NCBI GenBank assembly: GCA_021154515.1
Contig: JAJKIL010000042.1
Span: 1 to 16,194 of the forward strand
Length of the DNA: 16,194 nucleotides
Direction: 5' to 3'
DNA from: Niastella sp.
Lineage (GTDB): Bacteria; Bacteroidota; Bacteroidia; Chitinophagales; Chitinophagaceae
Shown: positions 7,244 to 14,186 of the stretch, in pieces
How positions within the stretch are numbered: position 1 is the first letter of the stretch
How the letters are laid out: every line of letters starts with the position of its first letter
Position numbers and translations under genes: made by a program
Notes under the pieces: model-generated
What the model was told of the DNA's origin: nothing
Seen by the model: the letters and a program-made list of their open reading frames with translations, nothing else
The model's database searches: none

Positions 7244-7942
7244 CTAACTCACTTCTGCATTGAACCGGAAACCAACGCCATGAATTGTTTCGAGAATGAT
7301 ATTTGGATCGGCTTTAAAGTACTTGCGTAATTTGGTCATAAACACATCCATACTTCTGCCCAGGAAGTAATCGTCCTTTCCCCACACGTTCAGCAATACC
7401 TCATCACGTTTTAAAATGTGGTTGGCATGCTCGCACAGGAATTTCAACAGGTCTGCTTCTTTTTGTGTAAGGGTAAAAGTTTCTGAAGACGTATGTAATT
7501 TAAGATCGGTATAGGAAAACTTCATTTGTCCAATGGAATATTGCTGCACCAGGTCGGCGTGCAGTTTACGGGAGCGGCGAATAAATACGTCCATCCGCAG
7601 CAGCAGTTCCTGCATGCTGAAAGGTTTGGTAATGTAATCGTCGGCGCCGGTTAGAAATCCTTTTACCTTATCTTCTTCCATCGATTTGGCGGTAAGGAAA
7701 AGAATGGGCACCATATCGCTTTGCTGACGGATCTTGCGGGCCACCGTGAATCCGTCTTTATTGGGCATCATTACGTCGAGCAAACAAATATCGTATTGGG
7801 TCTTATCGAACTTTTCAATAGCGGTTTGTCCATCGGGGCATAACACCACTTCGTAACCTGCGTCCTGCAGGTTGTCTTTGATCACATATCCTAACGACAT
7901 ATCATCTTCGGCCAACAGAACTTTTACTTTTTTTGTAACCAT
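7244..7942 (-). CDS. OmpR/PhoB-family response regulator, RprY-like
   Basis: 232 residues from the ATG at 7942-7940, which lies 2 nt beyond the kinase stop codon (TGA-AC-ATG), so the two are translationally coupled. A TTG two codons upstream overlaps that stop and is less likely. The receiver domain (6-122) has acidic pair Asp13-Asp14, phospho-acceptor Asp56 in LLDVMMP, Thr84 in LFLTAKS and Lys106 in YITKPFS. The winged-helix DNA-binding domain (about 134-230) has LTQKEADLLKFL, the recognition region RSMDVFMTKLRKYF and IHGVGFRF. The receiver resembles Bacteroidota RprY (from memory). Family members bind tandem direct repeats with a 10-11-bp period; matching repeats lie upstream of its own operon and of the 10638-14060 gene. 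Confidence 0.95.
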   Translation of the reverse strand: MVTKKVKVLLAEDDMSLGYVIKDNLQDAGYEVVLCPDGQTAIEKFDKTQYDICLLDVMMPNKDGFTVARKIRQQSDMVPILFLTAKSMEEDKVKGFLTGADDYITKPFSMQELLLRMDVFIRRSRKLHADLVQQYSIGQMKFSYTDLKLHTSSETFTLTQKEADLLKFLCEHANHILKRDEVLLNVWGKDDYFLGRSMDVFMTKLRKYFKADPNIILETIHGVGFRFNAEVS

Positions 7943-7944
7943 GT

Positions 7945-9258
7945 TCAACTATTTACAGATGCTGGAAGAATAAGCCTGAATTCGGTTCCAATACCAGGCA
8001 GGCTGTTTATTTTAATGGATCCGTGGTGGGCATCGATGATCCTTTTTACAAAGTTCAATCCCAATCCAAATCCTTTTACATTGTGTACATCGCCGGTGGG
8101 TACGCGATAAAATTTCTTGAACAACCGTTTCTGGTATTTCTTTTCTATGCCAATACCATTATCTTTTACTGAAATGTAGATGTTTCCGTCTTCATGACCT
8201 ATTGAAATAATGATGTGTGGTTTTTCTGAGAATTTAAGGGCGTTCTCCAGCAAATTTACGATGGCCAGTTCCAGATGCGCCCGGTCGGCATACAATTCAA
8301 TATTCTGTTCTTCATCGATCGGGATATTCACCTCCGCTTTTTTCTCATCGATCAGGGGTTGCATTTTGGCAACGGCCTGTTCAATCAGCTCTTTTAACGT
8401 TACCTGTTTTTTCTGAATGGGCAGGTCTTTCCGGTCGCTGCGGGCAATCTGCAACAAGCGCTCTACCTGTTCCTGCAGGTGCTGGGTTTGATTTTCAACG
8501 ATGGTGGCGTATTTACGCAAACGCTCAGGCTGGGTAGCTATTTTATCCTGCAACAACACCTCCGACGATATTTTCATTACCGCCAGCGGGGTTTTAAATT
8601 CATGGGTGAAATTGTTCACGAAATCTTTCTGTACTTCGGCCAGGAACCGTTGCCGGTAAAAGAAGAACAGGATCACTGCCAGCCCGATCAATACTACAAA
8701 CAGGATGGCGCTACTGATGAACCAGAAATTCATCTGGTGCAGCACATATTTGTTGCGGTGTGGAAAATACAGCATCAGGTAATTGTGCTTCCGGTGATAT
8801 ACGGAGAGGTTTATACCTTCCGAACCATACCGCGAAGCCGCTGCGTTGATATATTTTGTATAGTTATAATCTTTGTTACCGGCGCTGTAATAACCCAGGT
8901 AGGCATCGGTCAATACATCAAAATCGTTCAATTCGTGCTTCAGGTAAGAGGCAATGCTATCTTCGGGGTAATAATTCTCAACCCGGAATAAATAATAATC
9001 TGTATTTGGCTGTTCAATTAAGTCCTGTAAGTGATTGGAGCGGGTGTCGGCAAGATCGATATCTTCATAGAGGCCACGGATACTTTTTACAACGTTTGTA
9101 TTAAAAGTTTTTTGCTCGAATGAATACACTTTATTCAGCCAGAACAACTGAACGGCTATTATCAGCATTATTAAAATGCTGGCTAAAAGCACCAGCCATC
9201 TGAGTGTTGATGAACGCATAAAATCTGATAAACTCCTGTTAGCAAATTTGCTATCCAT
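7945..9258 (-). CDS. Membrane sensor histidine kinase, RprX-like
   Basis: 437 residues. TM1 is about 20-41 (WLVLLASILIMLIIAVQLFW), the periplasmic sensor is 42-176, and TM2 is about 178-200. The linker to the catalytic part is only about 10 residues, with no recognisable HAMP domain. The dimerisation/phospho-acceptor box FTHEFKTPLAV carries His219. The ATPase domain shows the N box (NLLENALKFS, 335-344), G1 (VKDNGIGI, 364-371), the F box (LFKKFYR) and G2 (GFGLGLNFVKRI, 396-407). The periplasmic region is acidic and Tyr-rich with no known sensor fold that I recognise. First gene of a kinase-regulator pair, possibly extending to the porin. Divergent from the secreted His-rich peptide gene, with paired GTTAA direct repeats in the shared intergenic region. 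Confidence 0.95.
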   Translation of the reverse strand: MDSKFANRSLSDFMRSSTLRWLVLLASILIMLIIAVQLFWLNKVYSFEQKTFNTNVVKSIRGLYEDIDLADTRSNHLQDLIEQPNTDYYLFRVENYYPEDSIASYLKHELNDFDVLTDAYLGYYSAGNKDYNYTKYINAAASRYGSEGINLSVYHRKHNYLMLYFPHRNKYVLHQMNFWFISSAILFVVLIGLAVILFFFYRQRFLAEVQKDFVNNFTHEFKTPLAVMKISSEVLLQDKIATQPERLRKYATIVENQTQHLQEQVERLLQIARSDRKDLPIQKKQVTLKELIEQAVAKMQPLIDEKKAEVNIPIDEEQNIELYADRAHLELAIVNLLENALKFSEKPHIIISIGHEDGNIYISVKDNGIGIEKKYQKRLFKKFYRVPTGDVHNVKGFGLGLNFVKRIIDAHHGSIKINSLPGIGTEFRLILPASVNS

Positions 9259-9282
9259 TATGCTTACATTTTTTGTAATCTG

Positions 9283-9299
9283 GTTAAACGGATGTTAAG
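9283..9299. promoter_or_regulatory. Direct repeat GTTAA-N6-GTTAAG, putative response-regulator site 1
   Basis: GTTAA at 9283 and GTTAAG at 9294, an 11-bp period as in PhoB-type boxes. A related GTTAC follows at 9304. It lies 25 bp upstream of the kinase start codon. Confidence 0.45.
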
Positions 9300-9323
9300 G
9301 AAAGTTACGAATTGTGGGAGATT

Positions 9324-9340
9324 GTTAATCACCAGTTAAG
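9324..9340. promoter_or_regulatory. Direct repeat GTTAA-N6-GTTAAG, putative response-regulator site 2
   Basis: GTTAA at 9324 and GTTAAG at 9335, same arrangement and orientation as at 9283. It ends 85 bp before the ATG of the secreted peptide gene and 26 bp before a weak -7-like CACATTTG (9367-9374). Confidence 0.45.
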
Positions 9341-9425
9341 CAGCCCATAAAATTTTTCCCGGGTAGCACATTTGAATACTTTCACACAGTCAAATCATTC
9401 CCAAACAACCTTTCAATATTCACAA

Positions 9426-9605
9426 ATGAAAAAAGTATTATTACTCGCAGGTTTAGCTTTAATGACCGGATATGTTACTATGGCTCAACAACATCACCCA
9501 AAGAAAGATTCAACAGGTACAAAACCTGCCCATGTAAAAGAACCAAAAAAGGCTGCTGACAGCACTCACCATGCTGGCGGAAAGCACCACGATAAAAAGA
9601 ATTAA
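9426..9605 (+). CDS. Small secreted His/Lys-rich peptide
   Basis: 59 residues from the ATG at 9426; an in-frame ATG at 9372 would put 18 polar residues before the signal peptide. Residues 1-20 form a clear signal peptide (MKKVLLLAGLALMTGYVTMA) with cleavage before QQ. The mature part, about 39 residues, holds 7 His and 9 Lys, with HH pairs at 23-24, 48-49 and 54-55, and no Cys, so it should be unstructured and basic and could bind metal ions or polyanions. No lipobox. Divergent from the two-component operon and followed by two terminators, so it is its own transcript. Such short peptides are often left unannotated. The signal peptide and the terminator placement support it as real; its function is unknown. 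Confidence 0.7.
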   Translation: MKKVLLLAGLALMTGYVTMAQQHHPKKDSTGTKPAHVKEPKKAADSTHHAGGKHHDKKN

Positions 9606-9630
9606 AATAGGTCGGTTTCTTTAGGGTTTA

Positions 9631-9658
9631 AACGTCGCTCCGGGTGGGCGGCGTTTTT
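9631..9658 (+). terminator. Rho-independent terminator of secreted peptide gene
   Basis: Stem AACGTCGC / GCGGCGTT (one T-G pair) with loop TCCGGGTGG, running into five T. It starts 26 bp after the stop codon. Confidence 0.8.
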
Positions 9659-9669
9659 GTTTACCCCCA

Positions 9670-9685
9670 TCCCCCTAAAGGGGGA
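9670..9685. repeat. GC-rich hairpin TCCCCCTAAAGGGGGA
   Basis: A perfect 6-bp stem with a TAAA loop. A variant of the same kind (CCCCCT ... AGGGGG) lies at 14415-14432. I recall such C-run/G-run hairpins as dispersed elements in Bacteroidota genomes. Confidence 0.5.
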
Positions 9686-9697
9686 GTAATTATGCTG

Positions 9698-9735
9698 AAG
9701 CAAGTTTTTTTTAAAAGGACTTGCTTTTTTATTTT
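9698..9735 (+). terminator. Second hairpin with T-run, probable terminator
   Basis: Perfect 8-bp stem AAGCAAGT / ACTTGCTT with a 13-base loop, followed by a T-rich tract. It could back up the terminator at 9631-9658. Confidence 0.55.
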
Positions 9736-9740
9736 GAAAA

Positions 9741-9769
9741 GGCAAGGCAGAGGGCAAAGGGCAAAGGCT
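9741..9769. repeat. Short 7-bp-period array GGGCAAA, inverted copy of the array at 9823-9906
   Basis: GGCA recurs at 9741, 9746, 9753 and 9760. The 15 bases GGCAAAGGGCAAAGG (9753-9767) pair with 9869-9883 with one mismatch, giving a possible long stem around about 100 bases. Confidence 0.55.
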
Positions 9770-9822
9770 CTAATTCGAACAGTATGAGTAATAGCGGTAT
9801 TTCCGAATTTTCAGGGGCCATT

Positions 9823-9906
9823 GCCGCGACGGCTTACGACTTACAGCTTGATGCTTGTCTCTGTTTTCCCTTTGCCTTTTGCCGTTTCTCTACTGCCCAC
9901 TGCCTT
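9823..9906. repeat. Degenerate 7-bp tandem array, 12 units, entering the DUF1003 coding end
   Basis: Twelve units of exactly 7 bp from 9823, most with a central GC (CGGCTTA, CGACTTA, CAGCTTG, ATGCTTG, TTGCCTT, TTGCCGT, CTGCCCA, CTGCCTT). The stop codon of the DUF1003 gene (9892-9890) lies in the tenth unit. Confidence 0.75.
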
Positions 9907-10474
9907 TACTCTTATCATTCCCATTGTGTTTCGTATTTTCCCTTATAATGCTCTGCAATAGCTTGATCTGTTCCGCCTGCGATTCTATCAGCTTTTTGAA
10001 TTGCTCCTGCATCAGCAGGTCAATTTTCTGGTGCAGGGTCCTGATCTCGATCTCCGCTTTCAGGTTTACCACATAATCGTTCTCATTGCGTTTACGGTCC
10101 TTTTCTTCCTGCCGGTTCTGGCTCATCATAATCACCGGGGCCTGAATGGCCGCCAGGCAGGAGAGCAGCAGGTTCAACAGAATAAAAGGATAGGGGTCGA
10201 ACCGGTCCCGGTTCACTATCAGCAGGTTAAAACTTATCCAAATTACTAACAGGGCCGCAAACCAGGTAATGAATTTCCAGCTGCCGCCAAAACGGGCCAC
10301 CTTGTCGGCCATCCGCTGGCCAACACTAAGCTTTTCTGTACCCTGCTGAGCGATACTCTCCAGCAGTAATTTCTCCTGTTCTATTGACTGCAAAACGATC
10401 TCATTCAATTTTTTCAGGTGGTCGTTTTCGGTATTCAGCAACTCACTGATATATTTTGCTTTTGTAGCATGCAT
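9890..10474 (-). CDS. DUF1003 membrane protein
   Basis: 194 residues from the ATG at 10474-10472. The DUF1003 signature is clear: ADKVARFGGSWKFI at 56-69, FDPYPFILLNLLLSCLAAIQ at 92-111, APVIMMSQNRQ at 112-122 and the basic EKDRKRNENDY after it. Two membrane helices are at about 68-87 and 96-116. Both flanks are helical and probably cytoplasmic, with a C-terminal coiled-coil-like stretch (143-179). The family's function is unknown. The frame stays open upstream to a TTG at 10537, but that extension is encoded by a 9-bp repeat and reads as low-complexity Leu/Ser/Thr, so it was not included. The last residues (KSKGSGQ) are encoded by a 7-bp array, suggesting the stop codon was moved by repeat growth. 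Confidence 0.9.
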   Translation of the reverse strand: MHATKAKYISELLNTENDHLKKLNEIVLQSIEQEKLLLESIAQQGTEKLSVGQRMADKVARFGGSWKFITWFAALLVIWISFNLLIVNRDRFDPYPFILLNLLLSCLAAIQAPVIMMSQNRQEEKDRKRNENDYVVNLKAEIEIRTLHQKIDLLMQEQFKKLIESQAEQIKLLQSIIRENTKHNGNDKSKGSGQ

Positions 10475-10481
10475 TTTGGTA

Positions 10482-10526
10482 AAAGTTGATAAAGTTAACA
10501 GGGTTGATAAAGCTGATAGGGCATGG
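10482..10526. repeat. 9-bp tandem array AAAGTTGAT-like, about 4-5 units
   Basis: AAAGTTGAT, AAAGTTAAC, AGGGTTGAT, AAAGCTGAT and a weaker AGGGCATGG, with no indels. It lies 7 bp upstream of the DUF1003 start codon and shares the GTTGA/GTTAA core with the 8-bp arrays at 2588 and 14184. Confidence 0.7.
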
Positions 10527-10546
10527 CTCCTTTTCAATTGCCAATA

Positions 10547-10574
10547 CAGGTTGCAAGTTACAGGTTACAGGCGG
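10547..10574. repeat. 7-bp tandem array CAGGTTA-like, 4 units
   Basis: CAGGTTG, CAAGTTA, CAGGTTA, CAGGCGG in exact register. Confidence 0.6.
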
Positions 10575-10578
10575 TATG

Positions 10579-10608
10579 TAAAACGGGTACCGGTTGCCCG
10601 GTACCCGT
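10579..10608 (-). terminator. Strong hairpin terminator of the GH18-CE4-GT2 gene
   Basis: A perfect 11-bp stem (ACGGGTACCGG / CCGGTACCCGT) with a 4-base loop begins 29 bp after the stop codon on the minus strand and is followed by TTTT. The T-run is short but the stem is very stable. Confidence 0.75.
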
Positions 10609-10637
10609 ATCTGATTCATGGGGATTTAATTTTCTTA

Positions 10638-13600
10638 TTATGCTACCTTATAAGCGCCTTTAGCCGCCTGCACGCTTCCTGTACGCTTCAACACGCCCCA
10701 GCCCTGTAATTCGCCTTTAATCGCTTTCAGGAATGCTTTGAACAAGACTATCAGCATGAGCCAGCGGTAAATAAGCCGTTGCGGCAATAACCATAACAGG
10801 CGCGATTTCTTTTCTTTTTCAAAATGAAAGGCCAGTACCGATACGGCCACATCAACCAGCATGAACAACCCGTAATAGAGCAGAATGTGCTCTGCATTGC
10901 CGGTGAGTATGCCAATCAGCATAAAGAAATCAGCCACAGGGGCAAAGGCCGGTATAATGAACTGGAAAAGTAAAATATTGGGGAACGCCGCCCAACCCAG
11001 TGCCTTGTGTTCTTTATTGAACAACACCTGGCGATGCTTCCAGAAAGTTTGCATTACCCCAAAGCTCCAGCGAAACCGTTGTTTTATGAACATTGTCACC
11101 GATTCGGGCGCTTCGGTAAACGCCAGGGCCTCCCGTTCATTGGCAATGGTATACCCCTGCCGCAAAATGCGAACCGACAGGTCGCAATCTTCGGCCAGTG
11201 TATCGGTGGTAAAACCGCCGGCATCCTCGATGGCTTTTTTGCGGAAGGCGCCAATGGCGCCCGGCACTACGGTAATGGCATTGAGCCAGGCAAATGCTTT
11301 GCGGTCGAAGTTCTGGCTGGTAATGTACTCGATACTCTGCCAGCGGGTGAGCATGTTTACCACGTTACCCACTTTTACGTTGCCGGCTACGGCGCCTACC
11401 TTTTTATTTCCTTCATCGACCATGAAGTGCCTCATCATCTTCGGAATGGCATCAGGGTGCAGGTGCGTATCAGCGTCGATACATATTACATACTCAGCAT
11501 TTGATTCCTTTATACCAAAGTTCAGGGCCGATGCTTTGCCGCCATTAGGCTTGGTAAATACTTTTACCCGGGGATGGTGTTGAAATGCATCGTGTATTTT
11601 TTCATACGTGCCATCCTTGCTGCCATCGTCAACAAAAATGATCTCGGTATTGGGCCAGTTGGTCTTTAATAAGTTGTTTACTGAGTTAACAGCATTTACG
11701 GCCTCGTTATAAGCGGGCACAATGATAGATACCAGCGGGTAATCGGTTATCGCGGGCCAAACCGTTAATCTGTCCCTGCGGCGCTGGCGGGTGGCCAAAA
11801 AGGCCAGAAATGCCAGCCGGGCCATCGACAACACAATGAACACCACAAACAAAACGAACAATATTTCACCTGCCCAGTAACCCGATTCAGCCAACAGGTA
11901 ATTTAATTGTACCAGGTAGTAATCTTTGCCCTTGGGCACGGCCGGCATCAGCTCGGCTTTTTTCTTACCCAGCAAATCAGCGATAGTGGTAAATTGATAG
12001 CCCCGGCTTTTAAAATATTCAATAATGCGGGGCAGGGCTTTGATGGTTTCGCTACGGGTATCGCCGCCGGCATCGTGTAGTAAGATAACGTTACCGCTTA
12101 ACCCGGCAGCCGTCAATTCCTGTTTGCGTCTGATGGTCCTTGTCACAATGCTATCTGCAGTTACGTCCGGCTCCCAGTCAAGCGGGTCAACCGATTCCCC
12201 CACATCCAGGTAATTCTTGGTGCGGGCAATGGCCACGGGCAGCAGTTCTTCCATCTTCTCCGGTTCAAAATCGGCGTTGTACGGCGCTCTGAACAGGATG
12301 GTGGAGTGGCCGGTAATGCATTCCAGCAACAACCGGGTGCTTTCTATTTCAAGCAGCGCCCGCCTGGGCGATATTTCTGCAATGTTCGGATGGGTAAAGG
12401 TGTGGTTGCCCAGTTCGTACCCTTCCTTATACATCCGTTTTACAATGGGAATATTTTTCTCGGCATTGATACCTACCAGGAAAAAGGAGGCCGGCACCTT
12501 TTCTTTTTGCAGAATGTCCAGCACCTGGGGCGTCCATGTGGGGTCGGGGCCATCATCAAAAGTGAGCACCAGTTTTTTAGGATCGGCGGTACCGTATTTT
12601 TTAACCACGAACATGCTTGGCAGGCTATCGTAGCGTTCTTCGCTGATGAGCATATCGGCGCTGTCGATTTCAGGCGTGATGCGGCCATCCACAGGCGTGC
12701 TCAGGATATCGAGGATCTCGCCTTCGCCCATATAATCCACATCGTTGCTCGATTGTACGCGAATGAATTTTTTAAAGTCGAAGTTAGCCAGCGCTGATTT
12801 TTGCATATCCTGGCTATAGAATTTCCAGATGCGGCTGTCTTCACTGCCCAGACGCCACAAGGCGGTGCCGGCGAGTCCATATTCAGTAGCAAAACGCAGA
12901 CTGTTAAAGGTGCTGGCGGCATCCATAAAGTAAACCTGGTGCGGTTTATCATCATCGTCATAATAACTGTAATGCAAATTATAGGAATTGTTATCGAAAT
13001 CAATAACACCTTCCGATTCGCGGGCGGTTGACAGGGCCTGCTGGTAGGTAATATTGGTAGCATTGCCATGCTGCGGCCAGTCGTACCCGTATGCCGCCAG
13101 TGACAATATTAGTTTGTCAGAAGGGATCTTACGGGCCACTTTATCAACGGCAGACTCAATCCATTGCTGGTGGGCTATGGGGCCGGGACCAGTGTTATCG
13201 GCATACTGGTCATACGCCATCAGGAAAATATAGTCGTTGTATTTGGCCAGTTCTTCATAATTATAATCGTTGTTGAAGGGGGAAATGTCCTGTGTTACCA
13301 GCAGGCCTTTTGCGTGCAGGCGGGTATACAGTTCTTTTTGAAAAGCTACCAGGGGTTCATCTGACTCTTCCTTCAATTCTTCAAAGTCAACGTTCACGCC
13401 AATAAAATGATTCTTTTCAAGGATGTTGATCACATCGTTGATCAGTTTCTCTTTTTTGGCCGGGTTGGTGAGAATGCGGTGAACCGGTTCGCCCAAAAAT
13501 TCTGTTTTATAGTTGTTGGAAAGAATAGGCATAATGGGCACGCCGCTTTTTTTCATAATGGCCAGCGCCCGGTCATCCACCTGGGTAGTAATGGTGTCGG

Positions 13601-14060
13601 TTTTGGGATCAATGAACATCCATTCAGGGATCACGAGGTTGAGGTTCGAAATATTCCGTTGCAGCGAATAGAACGATTGCGGGTCCCAGGCTACATAAAA
13701 GGCGGAGCGAATGCCACAGGGAAACCGGTTGAACGAGGCATAGGCCGGCGGCAACTGGTATGTAGGCGCGGTAGGTGCCAGCAGGGCTGCTTTCTTTTCC
13801 GCTGCTCTTTTTTCTTTACGCCTGATGTATTTCTCAAAACCAGGCGCCCATTTTTTTGAAATGGGTACATCATTTTTATCGGGAAATCCATTGGTTAATT
13901 GCGCGGTGCGATTGTTCAGGTTCGGAATTGCGGGTGTATAAACCTGTTTCAGCGCTACGATCAGTACGGTGATCGCGAAGATCAATCCCAGCAGTAAAAA
14001 GAGAAGGGTCCATTTGAACTGGTTCCATCGGGTGGATGAATTGGTCTGGAAAATTTGCAT
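10638..14060 (-). CDS. Trifunctional GH18-like hydrolase / CE4 polysaccharide deacetylase / GT2 synthase
   Basis: 1140 residues from the ATG at 14060-14058. Order: TM helix 18-38; GH18-like barrel about 115-415 with GVNVDFEE at 221-228, where Glu227 is the expected acid; CE4/NodB domain about 495-700 with TFDDGP (500-505, Asp502/503), HTFTH (553-557), RAPY (591-594), DPLDW (625-629) and LLHD (660-663); TM 731-757; GT2 domain about 775-1010 with VPAYNE, DDGS (811-814), DAD (862-864), AEDCDL (956-961) and QRFRW (994-998); then about three TM helices (1025-1112). The topology places hydrolase and deacetylase in the periplasm and the synthase in the cytosol. The set matches PgaB (CE4 plus glycoside hydrolase) and PgaC (GT2) of poly-beta-1,6-GlcNAc production in one chain, though GH18 precedes CE4 here. 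The polymer is inferred. An open extension to 14249 is repeat-encoded and was not included. Confidence 0.93.
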   Translation of the reverse strand: MQIFQTNSSTRWNQFKWTLLFLLLGLIFAITVLIVALKQVYTPAIPNLNNRTAQLTNGFPDKNDVPISKKWAPGFEKYIRRKEKRAAEKKAALLAPTAPTYQLPPAYASFNRFPCGIRSAFYVAWDPQSFYSLQRNISNLNLVIPEWMFIDPKTDTITTQVDDRALAIMKKSGVPIMPILSNNYKTEFLGEPVHRILTNPAKKEKLINDVINILEKNHFIGVNVDFEELKEESDEPLVAFQKELYTRLHAKGLLVTQDISPFNNDYNYEELAKYNDYIFLMAYDQYADNTGPGPIAHQQWIESAVDKVARKIPSDKLILSLAAYGYDWPQHGNATNITYQQALSTARESEGVIDFDNNSYNLHYSYYDDDDKPHQVYFMDAASTFNSLRFATEYGLAGTALWRLGSEDSRIWKFYSQDMQKSALANFDFKKFIRVQSSNDVDYMGEGEILDILSTPVDGRITPEIDSADMLISEERYDSLPSMFVVKKYGTADPKKLVLTFDDGPDPTWTPQVLDILQKEKVPASFFLVGINAEKNIPIVKRMYKEGYELGNHTFTHPNIAEISPRRALLEIESTRLLLECITGHSTILFRAPYNADFEPEKMEELLPVAIARTKNYLDVGESVDPLDWEPDVTADSIVTRTIRRKQELTAAGLSGNVILLHDAGGDTRSETIKALPRIIEYFKSRGYQFTTIADLLGKKKAELMPAVPKGKDYYLVQLNYLLAESGYWAGEILFVLFVVFIVLSMARLAFLAFLATRQRRRDRLTVWPAITDYPLVSIIVPAYNEAVNAVNSVNNLLKTNWPNTEIIFVDDGSKDGTYEKIHDAFQHHPRVKVFTKPNGGKASALNFGIKESNAEYVICIDADTHLHPDAIPKMMRHFMVDEGNKKVGAVAGNVKVGNVVNMLTRWQSIEYITSQNFDRKAFAWLNAITVVPGAIGAFRKKAIEDAGGFTTDTLAEDCDLSVRILRQGYTIANEREALAFTEAPESVTMFIKQRFRWSFGVMQTFWKHRQVLFNKEHKALGWAAFPNILLFQFIIPAFAPVADFFMLIGILTGNAEHILLYYGLFMLVDVAVSVLAFHFEKEKKSRLLWLLPQRLIYRWLMLIVLFKAFLKAIKGELQGWGVLKRTGSVQAAKGAYKVA

Positions 14061-14139
14061 ACTTGTCGGTTTAGTCGGGTGATCGGTCTGTTTAATGGAC
14101 CTATGAATGCAAAGTTGGTATGAGGATAAATGGTGGGAG

Positions 14140-14156
14140 GTTAATTGGTGGTTAAG
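14140..14156. promoter_or_regulatory. Direct repeat GTTAA-N6-GTTAAG, putative response-regulator site 3
   Basis: GTTAA at 14140 and GTTAAG at 14151, 11-bp period. Its proximal edge is 79 bp from the start codon of the minus-strand gene and 22 bp from a -7-like CAACTTTG, roughly where an activator replacing the -33 contact would sit. Confidence 0.45.
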
Positions 14157-14169
14157 TAGCGCTGCGTTG

Positions 14170-14186
14170 GTTAATGGGTAGTTAAG
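14170..14186. promoter_or_regulatory. Direct repeat GTTAA-N6-GTTAAG, putative response-regulator site 4
   Basis: GTTAA at 14170 and GTTAAG at 14181, 30 bp from site 3 in the same orientation. Its right end merges with the 8-bp array, so a repeat origin cannot be excluded for this copy. Confidence 0.35.

Noticed and set aside
8479..8991. 170-codon open frame on the + strand
   Set aside because: Antisense to the histidine kinase; no start signal or family resemblance.
9783..9822. Possible small gene or RNA between the two heptamer arrays
   Set aside because: No start with signal, no conserved structure and only about 40 bases of non-repeat sequence; nothing can be supported.
10475..10537. 21-residue N-terminal extension of the DUF1003 frame
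   Set aside because: It begins with TTG and is encoded by the 9-bp array; the ATG at 10474 starts ordinary protein sequence.
10885..11583. 232-codon open frame on the + strand
   Set aside because: It lies fully antisense to the GT2 domain, whose motifs are intact; no family features.
12306..12797. 163-codon open frame on the + strand
   Set aside because: Antisense to the CE4/GH18 part of the fusion gene; a shadow of GC-biased codon positions.
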